A DNA stretch of 64,000 nucleotides. Source: Cafeteria roenbergensis (lineage: Eukaryota; Sar; Bigyra; Bicosoecida; Cafeteriaceae). The stretch is from the NCBI GenBank assembly GCA_008330645.1, contig VLTN01000025.1:62001-126000 (forward strand), given 5' to 3'. Of the stretch, positions 50,483-62,009 are shown one piece after another (the first letter of the stretch is position 1; each line of letters starts with the position of its first letter). The notes below the pieces were generated by a model. The model had not been told where the DNA came from. It ran no database searches and saw nothing but the letters and a program-made list of their open reading frames with translations. The translations under genes and the position numbers were made by a program.

Positions 50483-53222
50483 ATGGCGGCTGCCCGTCTG
50501 CCTGCCATGTCCCTGGACCGGCCCGCCGAGCTTGAGCGCGCCCTCGCGGACGACTGCTTTTTCATCCACCTGCTCGACTTCTGCAAGCAGGAGCACAACG
50601 CGGAGAACATCCTGTTCTGGCGCGACGTGGGAGACCTACAAGCGTTCGCAACCAAGCCGGGTGACCCCGGCAGTGACGGAGTCGCCGGCGCGTCGACCGA
50701 CCCAGCCCAGGAGCAAGTCGTGAACGCGCAGCTGGCTCTCGCCAGGGCAATCATGGCCAAGTTTGTGCGCATCGGCGCCGCCCACGAGATCAACATGCCC
50801 GAGGTGAGAGGAAGCACGCTCCTGCCGCGAGGCTCACACTCGTCTCCGTGGCGACGGGCCGGCCCGGCCCCGTTGTTGCGCCCCAATGGCCGCCCCGGCG
50901 CGGCGGCCTTCGCCGCCGGGCGGGGCTGGCTCGCAATCGCCGCGCGGAAGGGGTGCTCCCCTCGGGGCTGGCGCGACGGGGCCGGGGGCAGCGCGACGGG
51001 CGACGAGGGCCGGCGGCGCCGGCCTGCAGTTGCGGATCTGGCAGGGCGTCGCCAGCGCGCCCCTGGTGCCGCGGCGCCGGCGTCGCGCGATGCCCCGCCG
51101 CGCGGGCAGCTGCCTGGCGACTGTGATGCCGCTGCCGGGTCCCGCCGCGCTCGTTTCGCAGGAGAAGAGGAGCGAGCTGGCCCGTGCTGTGCAGGCCGAG
51201 GACATTTCGAGCGTGCGCGCCGAGCTGGCCGCGCTTCGCAACAAGGCCCTCAAGGACATCCACACCGACATCGTCCCGCGGTTCCGCAAGTCCGAGGCGT
51301 TTGCAGAGGCCTGCAAGGAGCGCCGGGACCGCCGTGTCGAGGCAGTGAGTTCCACCGCGGCGCTGGCCTCGTCGCCGATCGCCCTGGCGCTGGGCGCCTC
51401 TTTCGGGGCCCGCCGCGCGACGATCGGAACCGCCCCGAGCGTGGATGCTGCCCACCTGGACCGGGCGGGGCTGCTTCAGTCCGCCTCCTCCGCTGGGCCG
51501 GGAGATGACTCCTCCCCGTCCGCGTCTCCGACGGGCTCGCCCTCCTCACGGAGGGGGTCGGCGCGCCTCACGGAGCAGGCGCTTGCCAAGGCCGTCCGCC
51601 ACGTCCGCCGTCGCCGGCGCGTGCTGGGGCTGTCCCTGCGCGTCAAGCCGAGCGCCAATGCCATCGACGCCATCGCCGACGTTGTGTCCGTGTGCAAGGC
51701 CAACCCGCTGCGCGAGGGCTTCCTGCACAAGCGAGGGGGCGGGCGGCAGTCGTGGAAGCGCCGCTGGTGCGTGCTGACCAAGGACATTGGGGCGTCGTTC
51801 GGCTCTGACGAGGCCGGGTCGGGCAGCGGCGACGACGACGGCGACGGGCCGTCGCCCACCTCGCCCGGGAAAACCAGCCGACCGATGCTGCTGGGCACCG
51901 CGGAGCGCGCTGGGGAGGGCGGCGTCCCACTGGAGACGGTGCCCGGGATGCCGAGCCACCCCGCCGCGGCAGCCTCGGCGGCAGCGGGCGGGCGCTCGCT
52001 CGAGGCCGTGGGCGATGGGAGGGGGGGCAGCGTGGACACCGCGCCGCTCGCCGTCGAGTGGCTTCCCGCCCGCACCCGCAGCGGCGCCCTGCTCCTCTAC
52101 TTTGACGACGACAAGGACCCCCTCCCCAAGGGCATCGTGCCCCTCTCAGGGGTATGCGGCCTTGCTCCCGACCTCGGCGCCTACGTCGGCGGCACCCTCT
52201 TCTCCTTCGGCCTCGTCACCAAGGAGCGCCTCTTCGTCCTCCACGCCGTCTCCGAGCGCACCCTCCACCGCTGGCTCGACGCCTTCCGCCTCGTGCTGGG
52301 CCTGCCGCTCTCCTCGTCGGCCGCGCCGCTCGCGGGCGGGTTCACCCCCCGCCTCGGCCGCACCGGCTCCTCGTCCCGCCGCTCCCTGTCCTTCCGCTCC
52401 GCAGAGGTATCGGCGCGCGCTGCCTCCTCCCGGACGCTGGGCAGGGCCTCAATGGCTGCGGCGATGCCGGCGTCACGGCCGGCTGCGGCGTCCAGCGGGC
52501 AAGCCACCGCCGGCCAGGCGCCCGACCCAGCCGGAACGCAAGCCTCCGCGGGGCCCCTCCAAGGCAGGCCCGCCCCCAGGGTCGTCTCGCCGGCCGCTCC
52601 GCCTGGCTCGCCACCCCCTGCCTCGGAAACGTCCGAAGCCGACGAGGTAGGGGCGGCCGCAGACGCGGCGCTGGAAGCCGTCGGAGCCGAGGCTCTTGCT
52701 CCATCGCCCGTCAGCCCCACCGCGGAGTCGTCGCCCCCCGCCCCCGACACTGACGCTGATGCGGCTGCTGGTGCCGACGAGGGCGCCGCTGCCTCCGGCC
52801 CGCCGTCGCCTCCGCCGCCGGCTCTGCCTCCCGCCCCAGAGAGCTCCCCTGCCCCAGCCGGCGGGCACACTCTCCCGCCCCCGCCTGCACCCGGCGGGCA
52901 CTCTCTCCCGCCCCCGCCTGCACCCGGCGGGGCGGCTCTGCCCCCGCCACCGGCAGCCCCTGCAGCCCCTGCAGCCCCGGCATCGCCGTCACAGCCGCCG
53001 CCCCCGGCGGCCCCTGCTGCCCCGGCGGCATCGGCAGCCCCTGCACCGCCTCCTCCCGCCTCCCTCCCGCCGCCGCCCGCAAACCCGTCGGCCACGGCGG
53101 ATGCGCCGCCCGCCCCGGCCGAGGAGCGGCCGCGCCCCGGCGCCCGGCGCCGCATGAAGGGCCGCGTCGTTAGGGACGCCGCTCCGGCGCCCCCAGCGCC
53201 CCCTGCCCCCCCGGCACCCTGA
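50483..53222 (+). CDS. RGS domain plus PH domain protein
   Basis: Exon 1 50483-50803 and exon 2 51162-53222, intron of 358 nt (GTGAGA...TTCGCAG, phase 0), about 793 aa; an alternative ATG lies at 50507. The intron cuts the RGS domain. The spliced protein gives the full RGS box: L-L-D-F-C-K-Q-E-H-N-A-E-N-I-L-F-W, A-H-E-I-N-M-P-E-E-K-R, I-V-P-R-F-R-K-S-E-A-F. RGS domains accelerate GTP hydrolysis by G-alpha. A PH domain follows (R-E-G-F-L-H-K-R, S-W-K-R-R-W-C-V-L-T through R-W-L-D-A-F), interrupted after its second strand by an insert of about 90 residues. The last 270 residues are Pro/Ala-rich and end basic. Unlike GRKs there is no kinase between RGS and PH. Confidence 0.9.
52858..52945 (+). 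repeat. 33-bp coding tandem repeat in the RGS-PH tail
   Basis: Two nearly identical 33-bp copies plus a partial third encode G-G-H-x-L-P-P-P-P-A-P, an FH1-like proline repeat. It could bind SH3, WW or profilin-type partners; this is inference. Confidence 0.85.
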
Positions 53223-53914
53223 CGCCTATGTCGGCGCGCGCCACGGTCCCGCCTTGCGCCCCTGTGCTTGTTTGCTGCCGGGGAGGCGCAAGAGGGCGCG
53301 GTTGCTCTCCCCGCCGGCTGCATCGTCTCTCAGCGCGCTCGCCCGTGGGCGCTTGTTCCCCGCACGTGCTGCCTGTGCCCCCGCGCGCCGGTGCTTTTTG
53401 CCCCGCTTTCACGCACGGGCGTGCTGTGTCCTTATGTGTCTATGCCTGCTTCACTATGGTGCCGCCAAATTGTCCCGACCCGCCGACGCTGCCACTACAG
53501 CAGCGGGCCTGGCGCGTGGCTCACACCCACAGCGCCGCGTGGCTCACACCCACAGCGCCGCGCGCTCCCACTCACAGCGCCGTGCGTCGCAAGTAGCCTT
53601 CGCCCGACCGCCGCTTGGCCCTCGCCCTCACGCACCAGCACATCGCCGCGCGCAAGCCACCGGGCTTCGAGCGCCAACAGAGGGGAGGCAGCGCCAGCAA
53701 CGGAGGAGTACGAGGGCGAGGGCACGCGCTTCGAGCGCGGTGCGTGCGCGTGCGCGTGCGTGCCGATTGCTCCCGGCGCGCGCGGCGCGGCGCGAGAGAG
53801 GGTTGGTCAATTGCCTGGATTGATGGGGCCGGGGCATGCCTGCAGACTGCGGCGCGCCGCGCGCGCGCCTCACGCGCAAAACTGGGGCGCAAACCCCGCG
53901 GGCCGTGCGAGTGC
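53223..53914. repeat. Tail-to-tail spacer with 23-bp tandem repeat
   Basis: A 692-bp spacer between the stops of RGS-PH and FAH. Two identical copies of a 23-bp unit (GCGTGGCTCACACCCACAG plus CGCC) lie at 53514-53536 and 53537-53559, with a decayed third to 53581. No gene is supported. Confidence 0.85.
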
Positions 53915-55626
53915 TCATGCAGTGGCGGAGGCGGAAGAAGAGGAGGACCCCGACGAGGCGCCGGCCGCGGCGGCCGCGGCCACGGCGGCAGCCGCGGGCG
54001 GGAGGTCAGTGGGGGGCAGAACGCGGCCGGTGACCGCGCCCATGCCGACGCGGAAGCCGTCGCCCTGGCAGAAGCCCACCATGGACACGAGGTCGCCGTC
54101 CTTGAGGAACTTGCGGGTCACGCCCTCGCCGAGCTCCACGGTCTTGCTGCCCTTCCAGCTGAGCTCCAGCATGGAGCCGTAGGACTTGTCGTTGTCACCG
54201 GAGACGGTGCCGGAGCCGAGGAGGTCGCCCGCGCGCATCACGCAGCCGGACACGGAGTGGTGGGTGAGCTGCTGGGCCGGGGTCCAGTACATGTGGCGGA
54301 AGTTGGAGCGGGAGATGACGGCTCCCTCCTTGCAGTCCACGTCGCTCTGGATGCTGGTCTCGAGCTGGAGGTCGAAGGAGGAGTACTGGGGGTCGCGCAG
54401 GTAGGGGAGGGGCTCGGGGTCGATCTGCGCGCCCGCCGAGGTGGGGCAGCGGAAGGGCTCGAGGGCGTCGACGGTGACGATCCAGGGGGTGATGGAGGTG
54501 GCCAGGTTCTTGGCGGTGAAGGGGCCGAGCGGCACGTACTCCCACTTCTGGATGTCGCGCGCGGACCAGTCGTTCATCATAACGAAGCCGAAGATGCGGT
54601 CCCACGCGCCCTCGATGGGGACGGAGGTGCCCATGGCGTTGGCGGGGCCGCCGACGAAGGCGCCGACCTCGACCTCAAAGTCCATCAGCTTGCACGGCGC
54701 GAACACGGAGCCCTTGGAGGGGTCCGCGGCGTCGGCCTGCAGCTGGCCGTAGGGGCGATGCACGTCCGTGCCCGAGAGCACGACGGTGGAGGAGCGGCCG
54801 TGGTAGCCCACGGGCAGGTGGAGCCAGTTGGGCTGAAGCGCGTTGTCCTTGCCGCGGAACATCGTGCCCACGTTGGTCGCGTGCTCGCGGCTGCTGTAGA
54901 AATCGGTGTAGTCGCCGATGGTGCACGGCAGCTGCGGCGTGACGCTGGCCACGGGGAACATGGCGGCCGTGCGAAGCTCGGCGGTCCACTTGGACTCGGC
55001 CTCCTTGACGAACAGGGCCTGAATGGCGTACCGCGCCGCGCGCCACGACTCGCGGGTCATCTTCATGAACGCAGAGAGGTCCTCGTTCATGAGGGCCACC
55101 GCCCACGGCTCGCTGGCGGGGAGGAGCCCGGCCTTGATGACGGCAGACAGATCCACGGCCTGCGTGGCGGGCCCGAGAACACTTGCGCGGGGGGCGGCAG
55201 TCACTCTCACGGCAGGCGCACCGGTCCCGCGCAGGGCCCGCCGTCGCGGGCGGCCGCATTCTTGCCCGCGCGGATCTGCGCAGGCCTGCCCGGCGGCGGG
55301 CGGGCGCGGGAAGCCGCATTTCCGCCCCACTGCTCCGAGCCGCCGAGACAGGCCAGGCCCGCGCGGCGCATCGACTTGCACGCGCGCCCGGCCGGACGTT
55401 GTGGCGCGCCACGAGCGAAGCCCCGACTCACCGAGTTGCCGATGCGGGTGCCGCACACCTTAACGCCGTCGGGGCGGGCGAAGGCGCCGAAAGGGATGTT
55501 CTGCACCGGGAAGTGCGAATCCGCGCCGTACTCGACCCAGGAGGTCATCGCGGCGATGGCGGCAAAGGAGGTGGCAGGGGCGTCGGTCGACATCTTGGCC
55601 CTCTTGGCGGGGGACTCGCTGGCCAT
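53915..55626 (-). CDS. FAH: Fumarylacetoacetase (tyrosine degradation)
   Basis: Exon 1 55626-55432, 272-nt intron (GTGAGT...ACGCAG, phase 0), exon 2 55159-53915; about 479 aa, somewhat longer than the usual 420. An alternative start is 55593. FAH cleaves fumarylacetoacetate to fumarate and acetoacetate, the last step of phenylalanine/tyrosine catabolism, normally in the cytosol. Active-site motifs are intact: D-F-Y-S-S-R-E-H-A-T-N-V-G, L-P-V-G-Y-H-G-R-S-S with the catalytic His, D-F-E-V-E-V-G metal ligands, M-N-D-W-S-A-R-D-I-Q and G-P-F-T-A-K-N. The extra length is mainly an Ala/Ser-rich C-terminal tail with no peroxisomal signal. It shares a 784-bp divergent region with the gene at 56411. 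Confidence 0.97.
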
Positions 55627-56410
55627 CCAGGTTGACGGGTGCAGTCGCCTGGGCGGGCGCCAACTCGCTCGACGACCCTCGCGTGACTGGCAGAGCTGCA
55701 AGCAGGCAGGCGATCGCTCAGTCGCTGCCACGGCCGCCTTGACAGAACGGCCAGCAGCAGCTCCGCCCCGAGTGCCTCGCAGCTCGAGGCATTGAAGTGA
55801 GCGCGCGCAACTGGCTTCCTAGGGCAGCCGCGCCCAGCCGCCGGCACCGAAGAGGATTCTGGGCGGGAAGCTCATCGAAAACTTTCAGCCGACGCGCTGT
55901 CGCCGGCCGAGCTCACCGGACTTGGCCGCGGCTCCTTCCCGGCACCGGGCAAGCACCCGCCATGCCGGCGGTGGCCGCCTCTGCCTCGTCTCCCACACCG
56001 GAGTCCCCACAAGGAGGCGTGCGGCGCCTGGCGAGAGTGGTGCGGCGACAGAGATTGGCTGTGCCGGGTTGAATGCGCCCTCGTGCGCGGCGAGAGATGA
56101 CGCGAATGGCCGAGGTCTCGCAAATCGCCGAAGCCCGCCGACAGCAGTGCTCAGCACATCGGCGGCATCCCTCGACAGCGGAACAGCGAGCTGCAGACCA
56201 AGGCCAGCGAGCTCGGTGCTGGACTGATCCAGCTGGCCGTTTCTTTGGCCAGACAGAGCGCGAAAAGCCCCGTCTCGGCTCGAGCCTCGCGCAGTCTCCG
56301 ACACACTCCACACCTGCTACCCGGCGCAGGCGCTTGTCCGCCGCTCTCCCCGGCTCCGGACCAGGCTCGCCAGGCGCCTCCCGAAGCGGGGAGCGCGGTG
56401 CCGGTGAACG
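55627..56410. promoter_or_regulatory. Divergent region FAH / 56411 gene
   Basis: 784 bp between start codons, moderately lower in GC than the genes. No gene is supported; both promoters presumably lie here. Confidence 0.4.
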
Positions 56411-59400
56411 ATGGAAACCCCGCCCGAAGTTGCTCGTCTGGGTGAGGCATTGTTGCAGCCCCGGAGCGCAGCGCACGCCAAGTCGCCGTCTCGTGCTTGC
56501 GCGGCCGGTGCATGCGCGGAGCCCACACAGCACCGGGAGGGCACCGCCTGTGCGCCATCTGCCGCCGCGGCGGCCACACAGCAATTGATGCTTGCACGCC
56601 TTGAGCTTGCCTCGACGTCCCCGTGCTCCTCGGCCGCAGGCGCGGCTGCAAGGCTAGCGGAAGGCAGCAGCGTGGCGGGTGGGCGAGGCGACTTCGCGGA
56701 GCAAGCCGACGGGGCCAGAGCTCCAAAGCGCCAGCGCGCGGAGGGTGGCGCAGAAGTCGTGGCTGCCACGCAGCACGTCGGCCAAAGCCAGCAGTGGCAG
56801 CATGCGCCCCGCGGCCCCTACGCTCTGCCCCAGGAGCCGCGGCAGGACGACCTTCCCGCGTTGTTGCGAGTCATCGCCACCGACCCGTCCGGTGGCTCCG
56901 AGGCGGCGATTGCCAGCTTCTTGCACCGAGTGACCTCATGTCAAGAGCCAGCAACCGCCTGTGCGATGGTGCGAGCCCTGGTCCAGGCTACCTCCCGGGC
57001 CTCGGCCGAGGCGATGCGCGGCATGGCGCCCCAGCCCCTCGCCCCTTTTGCGTTTGCTGCGGGGGGGGGGGCGCTCCAGTGGCATGGCGGCATGGGCGGG
57101 ATGCGACAGCAGGCTGAGCTGCGGCCTTTCAGGCCCTGGGTGCCTTCCCTTGGCATGCCCCAGGGCGGGGGCGCCCGCTTTGCCGTTCAGGGCAATTCCG
57201 CACAAGGCCGTGCCGCGGTTCCCGTTGCAGCCCGGGGCTGGCACGATGCTGCAGGGTCGAGCGACCCGGAGGGGGAAGCGCTCCCGGCGCGCGAGCACGG
57301 GTCCGCGCGCACTTCCTCCGTGGTCTCTGGAGGGGGCATTGCCGTCCCCTCCATTTCGGGCGTGTCCAGTGGAGGTCAAGGGGAGGGGGGGGTCGGCTCG
57401 CACGCCGCTACCGGCGTGTCCACCCCGCCGAGCGCGCAGCCGTGCGCGAAGGACGCGCAATGGCGCCCTTTGGGCCCGGCGCCGCCTCATGCGGACGCCG
57501 CCCCGGTGCGGCTTCGCTTGCGGCGCTGCCGAGGACCCTCGGCCGAGGCAGCCGCGGAGCCGGCCCAGGTTCGTGCCACGCTGGCTGGCGCGGCCACGAG
57601 CGATGCTGAGGCGCAGGCGGCTCAGCCCCTGGCCGACCAGCTCGCGCACCGGCCTGCCCAGACCTGGTCCAACGGCGCGTCGCCCTCCCATGCTGCCGTT
57701 GCGGCGACCCCTCCCGCCCCCTCCCACGGGGCCCTCCAGCCGCAGGATGCTGGCGAGGACGGCTGCGCCGGTATTGGGCCGCGCGCCGGCAGCGGCAACA
57801 GCAGCGGGCTGTGCAGCCGCGCCAGCGAGCGCACGAGCGCCAGCGATGCTAGCGGTCGCGGTTCTCGTCCTGCAGCGTCCACGACGCTTTCAGGCGGCGC
57901 CGCAGCCGCCCACGCCGCAGCCCCCCCGCCGCAGCTGCCGGAGCTGCTGCTGCTGCTGCCCGGGCCCCCGAGCCAGCGGACTGCGGCGTCAGCTTGGTGC
58001 CGCACTTGCGCGGGGGGCGCATGCTGGTGTTCCAGCGGGGTCGCAGCTGCCGCGCGCACCCTTTCAAGGACACGGGCTCGCGCGACGGCTTCGTGGTGCT
58101 CTCGGAGCGCGCCGTGGCTCTGCTCGCGGCGTCGGTGGCGGGTCGGTGGGGGGCGGATGCCCTTCGCGACCGGTTCCACGGCCAGTTTCGAGGCGAGGTT
58201 GCAGGCGCCGACCCCGGCCGGGGGGAGGTGGAGCGGTGGGCGGCGCTGTCCATGTATGCTTCGTCTGTGAAGGGGGTGGAGGACGAGGCGCCCGACGTGC
58301 GCGCGCAGGGCGGGAGCCCCACGGCCCTGCAGGCGGTGCGGACGGCGCTGGTGGTTGCGGAGCGGTTCCTGGTGGGGGGGCGGCCGGTGGTGGAGGTGGC
58401 CTTCGTCAAGGCCACAGAGGTCGGGCCGCCGGGGTGCGGGGACGCGACCGCCTCCATGGTCGAGCCCACCGACCACGACAGCACCGCGGGCTGCCGCACC
58501 CACAAGCTGAGCGCCGTTGCTGAGCGGGCGGGCCTCTCCCCCGAGCAGGTCGCGAGCGCCGGGCAGAACCTGTGGGGTCGGCAGGCCCCCCTGGAGGACA
58601 TTGAACGACAGGACGACGCTCACAGGGCCGTCATGCTCCAGGCCTGGCCCACGACTGCGACCATCGGCCCGGCTGCCAAGGCACTCAAGGCGGGAAGGTC
58701 CTTCCGCCCCTGCTGGCCGAAGCTACACTGGCGCATGCGCGAGGCGGCGTGGGCCTCCGACCCCGCGACCGGACGACGAGTTGCCGTGCTTCCCTTCACG
58801 CTGGCGGCCATGAACAACTCCGGCCAGCCGGACCACAAGCCCCCTGCGACGTGGCTTGCGTTCGCCGTGCGTGTCAGGCTTGCAGTGTCCCCGGCGCCCT
58901 GGGCCCCACCCGGTGACGACACGCCTGCTGGCGCCGCGGCGGTGTCCCAGCCCTTCGCGATGGTCAGTTGCAACGAGCGGCCGCGCTGCCTGGACTCGCG
59001 GAACAACCGCAGGCTCGCCTTCATGCCAGTCCTCGACGGCCCCGCCGCCGCCGGGGTGGACGTGGACGGGCCTGCCGGCGAGAGGCTCATGTCCGAGTTT
59101 GTGGGTGCGGTGCAGCGGTTGCGGGCCCCGCCGCTGGCAGAGCTAGCGCTGGTGCGGGCCGGGTGGGACGTGGTCGTGCCGCGAGCACGGGCACTGCGCT
59201 GTGCGGAGTCGCCGGCCGGCTCGGAGGGGTTGGGCTTTGGCAGGTGGGTGGCGGCGCCCGCCTCGGCCCAGCCCCACGAGAACACGAACCAGGACGAGGC
59301 AGCCTTCAGTGCGGCATCCGTGGCAGCAGCGGCAGCTGCGGCGCCGGAGGGGCCGGCGATGACTGCGCCAAGCGCCGGCCGCCGTGTTGCCAGAGATGAC

Positions 59401-60456
59401 CCCTCTGGCTTTCAGCGGGCGATGCTGCCGCCGACAGGGCGAGCAGCCGACGAGCGCGCGCCAGGGCTGCACGAAATGGGCAGGCAGCCGCCCTCGCAGC
59501 ATCAACTGCAACTGCAACAGCAACAGCAACAGCACGCCCGGGGCCTTCGGTCGACGGATTGGGGGTCGCAGCCCGCGGAAGCCGCGCCTTCTGGGTGGGA
59601 TAGCAGGCGGGCGGGGGGCGGCGGGGGCGGGGCGGGGTGGCCAGTGGTCGGACCGGCGGCGGCTGGCCGGCTGGTCGCGCACTCCCATGCGCACGCGGGG
59701 CCCGACCGGCCGGCTCACGCAGACGGCGCGGTCACATGGGACCGCCACTGGGACGACGCTCGGTCCCGAGTGTCGAGGCGATCGTGCGACGGCGACGGTT
59801 CCGTGCTCTCGCTCGGTCACTCGGCCGTCGGGTCGGCGGCGGCGGCGGAAGCTTTCACTGCTGCAATGCCTCGCCGCCCCCCCTCGCTGGGCGCCCACTC
59901 CTCCATTGTGTATTCCGCCTTGCCTAGCCACCCCCACCAGCACCCCTACCAGCACCCCTACCAGCAGGCAGTGCATGCGCCATGGCGGGGGCAGGGGATG
60001 TGGGGGCCGCCGGCCCAGGGCAGCTGGAACGGGTCTGTGACCGGGGGGCTGAGCGGCGCACTGAGCCGTGAGGGGGGGTCGGCTCTGGGCCCCGGCGAGG
60101 GCTTCGACTCGCTTCTGCACCTCGACCCCGCGGCAACGCTCGGCTCGGCGCACTCCGGGGTGGGAGCGCTGAGCGCGCTCCGGGAGTCGGCCTCGCTCCG
60201 GTCGGGCCCAGCAGCATCCATGGTCGGGTCACACGCGCAGCTTCACGCGCCTCTGCATGGTGCGCGGCGCGCCCCGAGCATCCCCACGGCCGAGTCTGGC
60301 CGCTGGGTCGCGATGGACTCTGGAATGGCGCCGTTCCCCCATCCCTTCCTCGCTGGCAGCCTCGCGAGCCGCGACGGCGTGCTCCCGGCGCCAGCAGGGG
60401 AGGACGAGCCCACGCTCACCCGCGCGAGCAGCTCCAGGCTGGTCAAGCACAGGTAG
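56411..60456 (+). CDS. Large unrecognised protein, two frames with an unresolved junction
   Basis: Not recognised. The first frame starts at ATG 56411 and is coding-like to about 57970. The second is coding-like from about 57970-58047 to the stop at 60456. Together they give about 1,340 aa. They differ by one reading step, so there is either a short intron or a one-base error. An intron ending at the TCGCAG at 58046 would be in phase with donors at 57877, 57988 or 57997, none of them GTGAG. Loss of one C in the C run at 57964-57969 would also join them. The N-part has an A-P-K-R-Q-R nuclear-localisation-like motif and Ala/Gly-rich disorder. The second part has a folded-looking region (about 58050-59200: R-D-G-F-V-V-L-S-E-R-A-V, then V-V-E-V-A-F-V-K) and a Gln/His/Ser-rich tail. 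Confidence 0.6.
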
Positions 60457-60802
60457 CCTGGTCGCTCGGCGGTCTGCCCTCTCCGCTGGTGTCATGTTTC
60501 TGCTCCTTGGCGGGGGGCTCTCGCGGCGCGTGTTGTGCGGCGGCTCACAGCCGACGGCGACGCACCGCCAGCCCGCCCTATTCGTTTCCTTTCTTTGATG
60601 CATGGATGGTCGCTTGTCATTCCCTGCTCTTCTGACGGCGTGCATTGTGTATGGGTGTGCTGCCGGCGTTTCGTGCAGCTGCCCGGGATTGCGCTTTGCG
60701 CCAACTGCAACAGGCAGCATTGCAAACCCTGCGCCCGCGCCAGCACTCGCTTGTCGCGCGGCCGAGCCGAATCGCCCCGGCCGTCCCCGCCCCAGCGCAA
60801 AC
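60457..60802. other. Tandem spacer before ECHDC3
   Basis: 346 bp between a stop and the next start on the same strand, visibly richer in T than its surroundings. It holds the upstream 3' UTR and the ECHDC3 promoter; nothing else is seen. Confidence 0.5.
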
Positions 60803-61807
60803 ATGCTTTGCCGCACTCACAGCTTGGCGGCTGCCCTGGCTCGCCCGCACGCGAGGGCGTTGTCAAATGCTGCAGCTTCGCTGGTCCGCGCCGACTCTCG
60901 CCTGGATGGCAAGGTCGCAGTCCTGACGCTCGCTAGCGCACGCACAAGGAACGGTGAGAGGGCGATATGTATTCTACCGCGCGCCGCTCGTCTCCCGGTG
61001 CCTGCTGCGCGTCGCGGAGCCGGCACGCCGATCGGCTGCTCGTCGCCCGTGCCCCTCCCCGCAGCCCTGAGCGAGGCAATGGTCCGCGACCTTCACGCAG
61101 CGGTCGAAGCCGCCTCCAATGACGAGCGAGTTCGGGCCATTGTGCTCACGCACGACGGACCCGTCTTCTCTGCGGGTCACGACTTGAAGCAAGTCCGCCG
61201 CTGGCAAGCGGAGGGCAACACTGACGCGCTCGGGGCGTCCTTCGCCGCGACTGCCGCTGTGGCGCGGATGCTGCGCCTTACGGCGCCCCCCACCATCGCT
61301 GTGGTGAATGGGCTGGCAACTGCAGCGGGCTGCCAGCTGGCCCTCTCTTGCGACATGGTGGTGGCGTCGAACGGTTCAGCGTTCGCCACTCCCGGCTCGT
61401 CGGTGGGCCTCTTTTGCACAAGCCCCGCCGTTGCGGTGATGGCAGCGGCCCCCAGCAAGCTGGCTGCGGAAATGCTCCTCTGCGGCAAGCCGATTCCGGC
61501 AGCGCGCGCGCTCGCCTTTGGCATGATCAACTACGTCAGCGGCGGAGACGCCACGGGTGCCTGCGACGACGAGGCGCACCGGGGGGCCATGGACAAAGCG
61601 ATGGAGCTTGCTGAGGCGGTGGCGTCCCACCCGCGAGATGTCATCGCGTTCGGCAAGCGCGCGACCGCGAGGGTCGGTTGCGCGCCCACCCTCGACCAAG
61701 CGGACCAGCTGGCTGGGGCTGCCATGGTCGAGAACTGCGCCATGCCGGACGCTAGCGAGGGAATCAGCGCCTTCACGGAGAAGCGAACGCCGAGCTGGCG
61801 CAAGTGA
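60803..61807 (+). CDS. ECHDC3: Enoyl-CoA hydratase domain protein, ECHDC3-like, probably mitochondrial
   Basis: Exon 1 60803-60953, 111-nt intron (GTGAGA...CCGCAG, phase 1), exon 2 61065-61807; 297 aa. Splicing gives T-R-N-A-L-S-E-A-M, the canonical crotonase R-N-A-L-S. The N-terminus (M-L-C-R-T-H-S-L-A-A-A-L-A-R-P-H-A-R) looks like a mitochondrial presequence. The crotonase fold shows F-S-A-G-H-D-L-K (oxyanion hole), V-N-G-L-A-T-A-A-G-C-Q-L-A-L-S-C-D and F-A-T-P-G-S-S-V-G-L-F-C, closely matching ECHDC3, including the G-L-F-C-(S/T) segment and the E-G-I-S-A-F-x-E-K-R-x-P-x-W ending. The biochemical role of ECHDC3 is not settled. An unspliced reading through the 111-nt intron is open, so splicing matters for the product. 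Confidence 0.93.
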   Translation: MLCRTHSLAAALARPHARALSNAAASLVRADSRLDGKVAVLTLASARTRNGERAICILPRAARLPVPAARRGAGTPIGCSSPVPLPAALSEAMVRDLHAAVEAASNDERVRAIVLTHDGPVFSAGHDLKQVRRWQAEGNTDALGASFAATAAVARMLRLTAPPTIAVVNGLATAAGCQLALSCDMVVASNGSAFATPGSSVGLFCTSPAVAVMAAAPSKLAAEMLLCGKPIPAARALAFGMINYVSGGDATGACDDEAHRGAMDKAMELAEAVASHPRDVIAFGKRATARVGCAPTLDQADQLAGAAMVENCAMPDASEGISAFTEKRTPSWRK

Positions 61808-62009
61808 GGCACGGCCGCAACCCCTCGCGCTCCCGAGCGCACACAGGAGCGAGTCCGAGCGCCGCCTCGCTGGCGCCGCCTGTGACCCTTCGTGCACGCG
61901 CGCCACCGGTGGACCGTGTGGACAGAGCACCCTCGGCAGGCACCCACGCGCAGTGCCCCCGGACACGACACGAACAAACCAGGATTCCGCTGGCACGCTT
62001 GCCGCACAA
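61808..62009. other. Tail-to-tail spacer ECHDC3 / RCE1
   Basis: 202 bp between stop codons of convergent genes; no repeat or gene seen. Confidence 0.6.

Noticed and set aside
52181-53323. 380-residue open frame antisense to the RGS-PH gene
   Set aside because: Open only because of high GC; Ala/Gly-rich mirror of the proline-rich tail with no motif.
57061-57072. G run inside the first frame of the 56411 gene as the site of frame change
   Set aside because: Frame 1 remains coding-like for another 900 bp beyond it, so the change must be further downstream.
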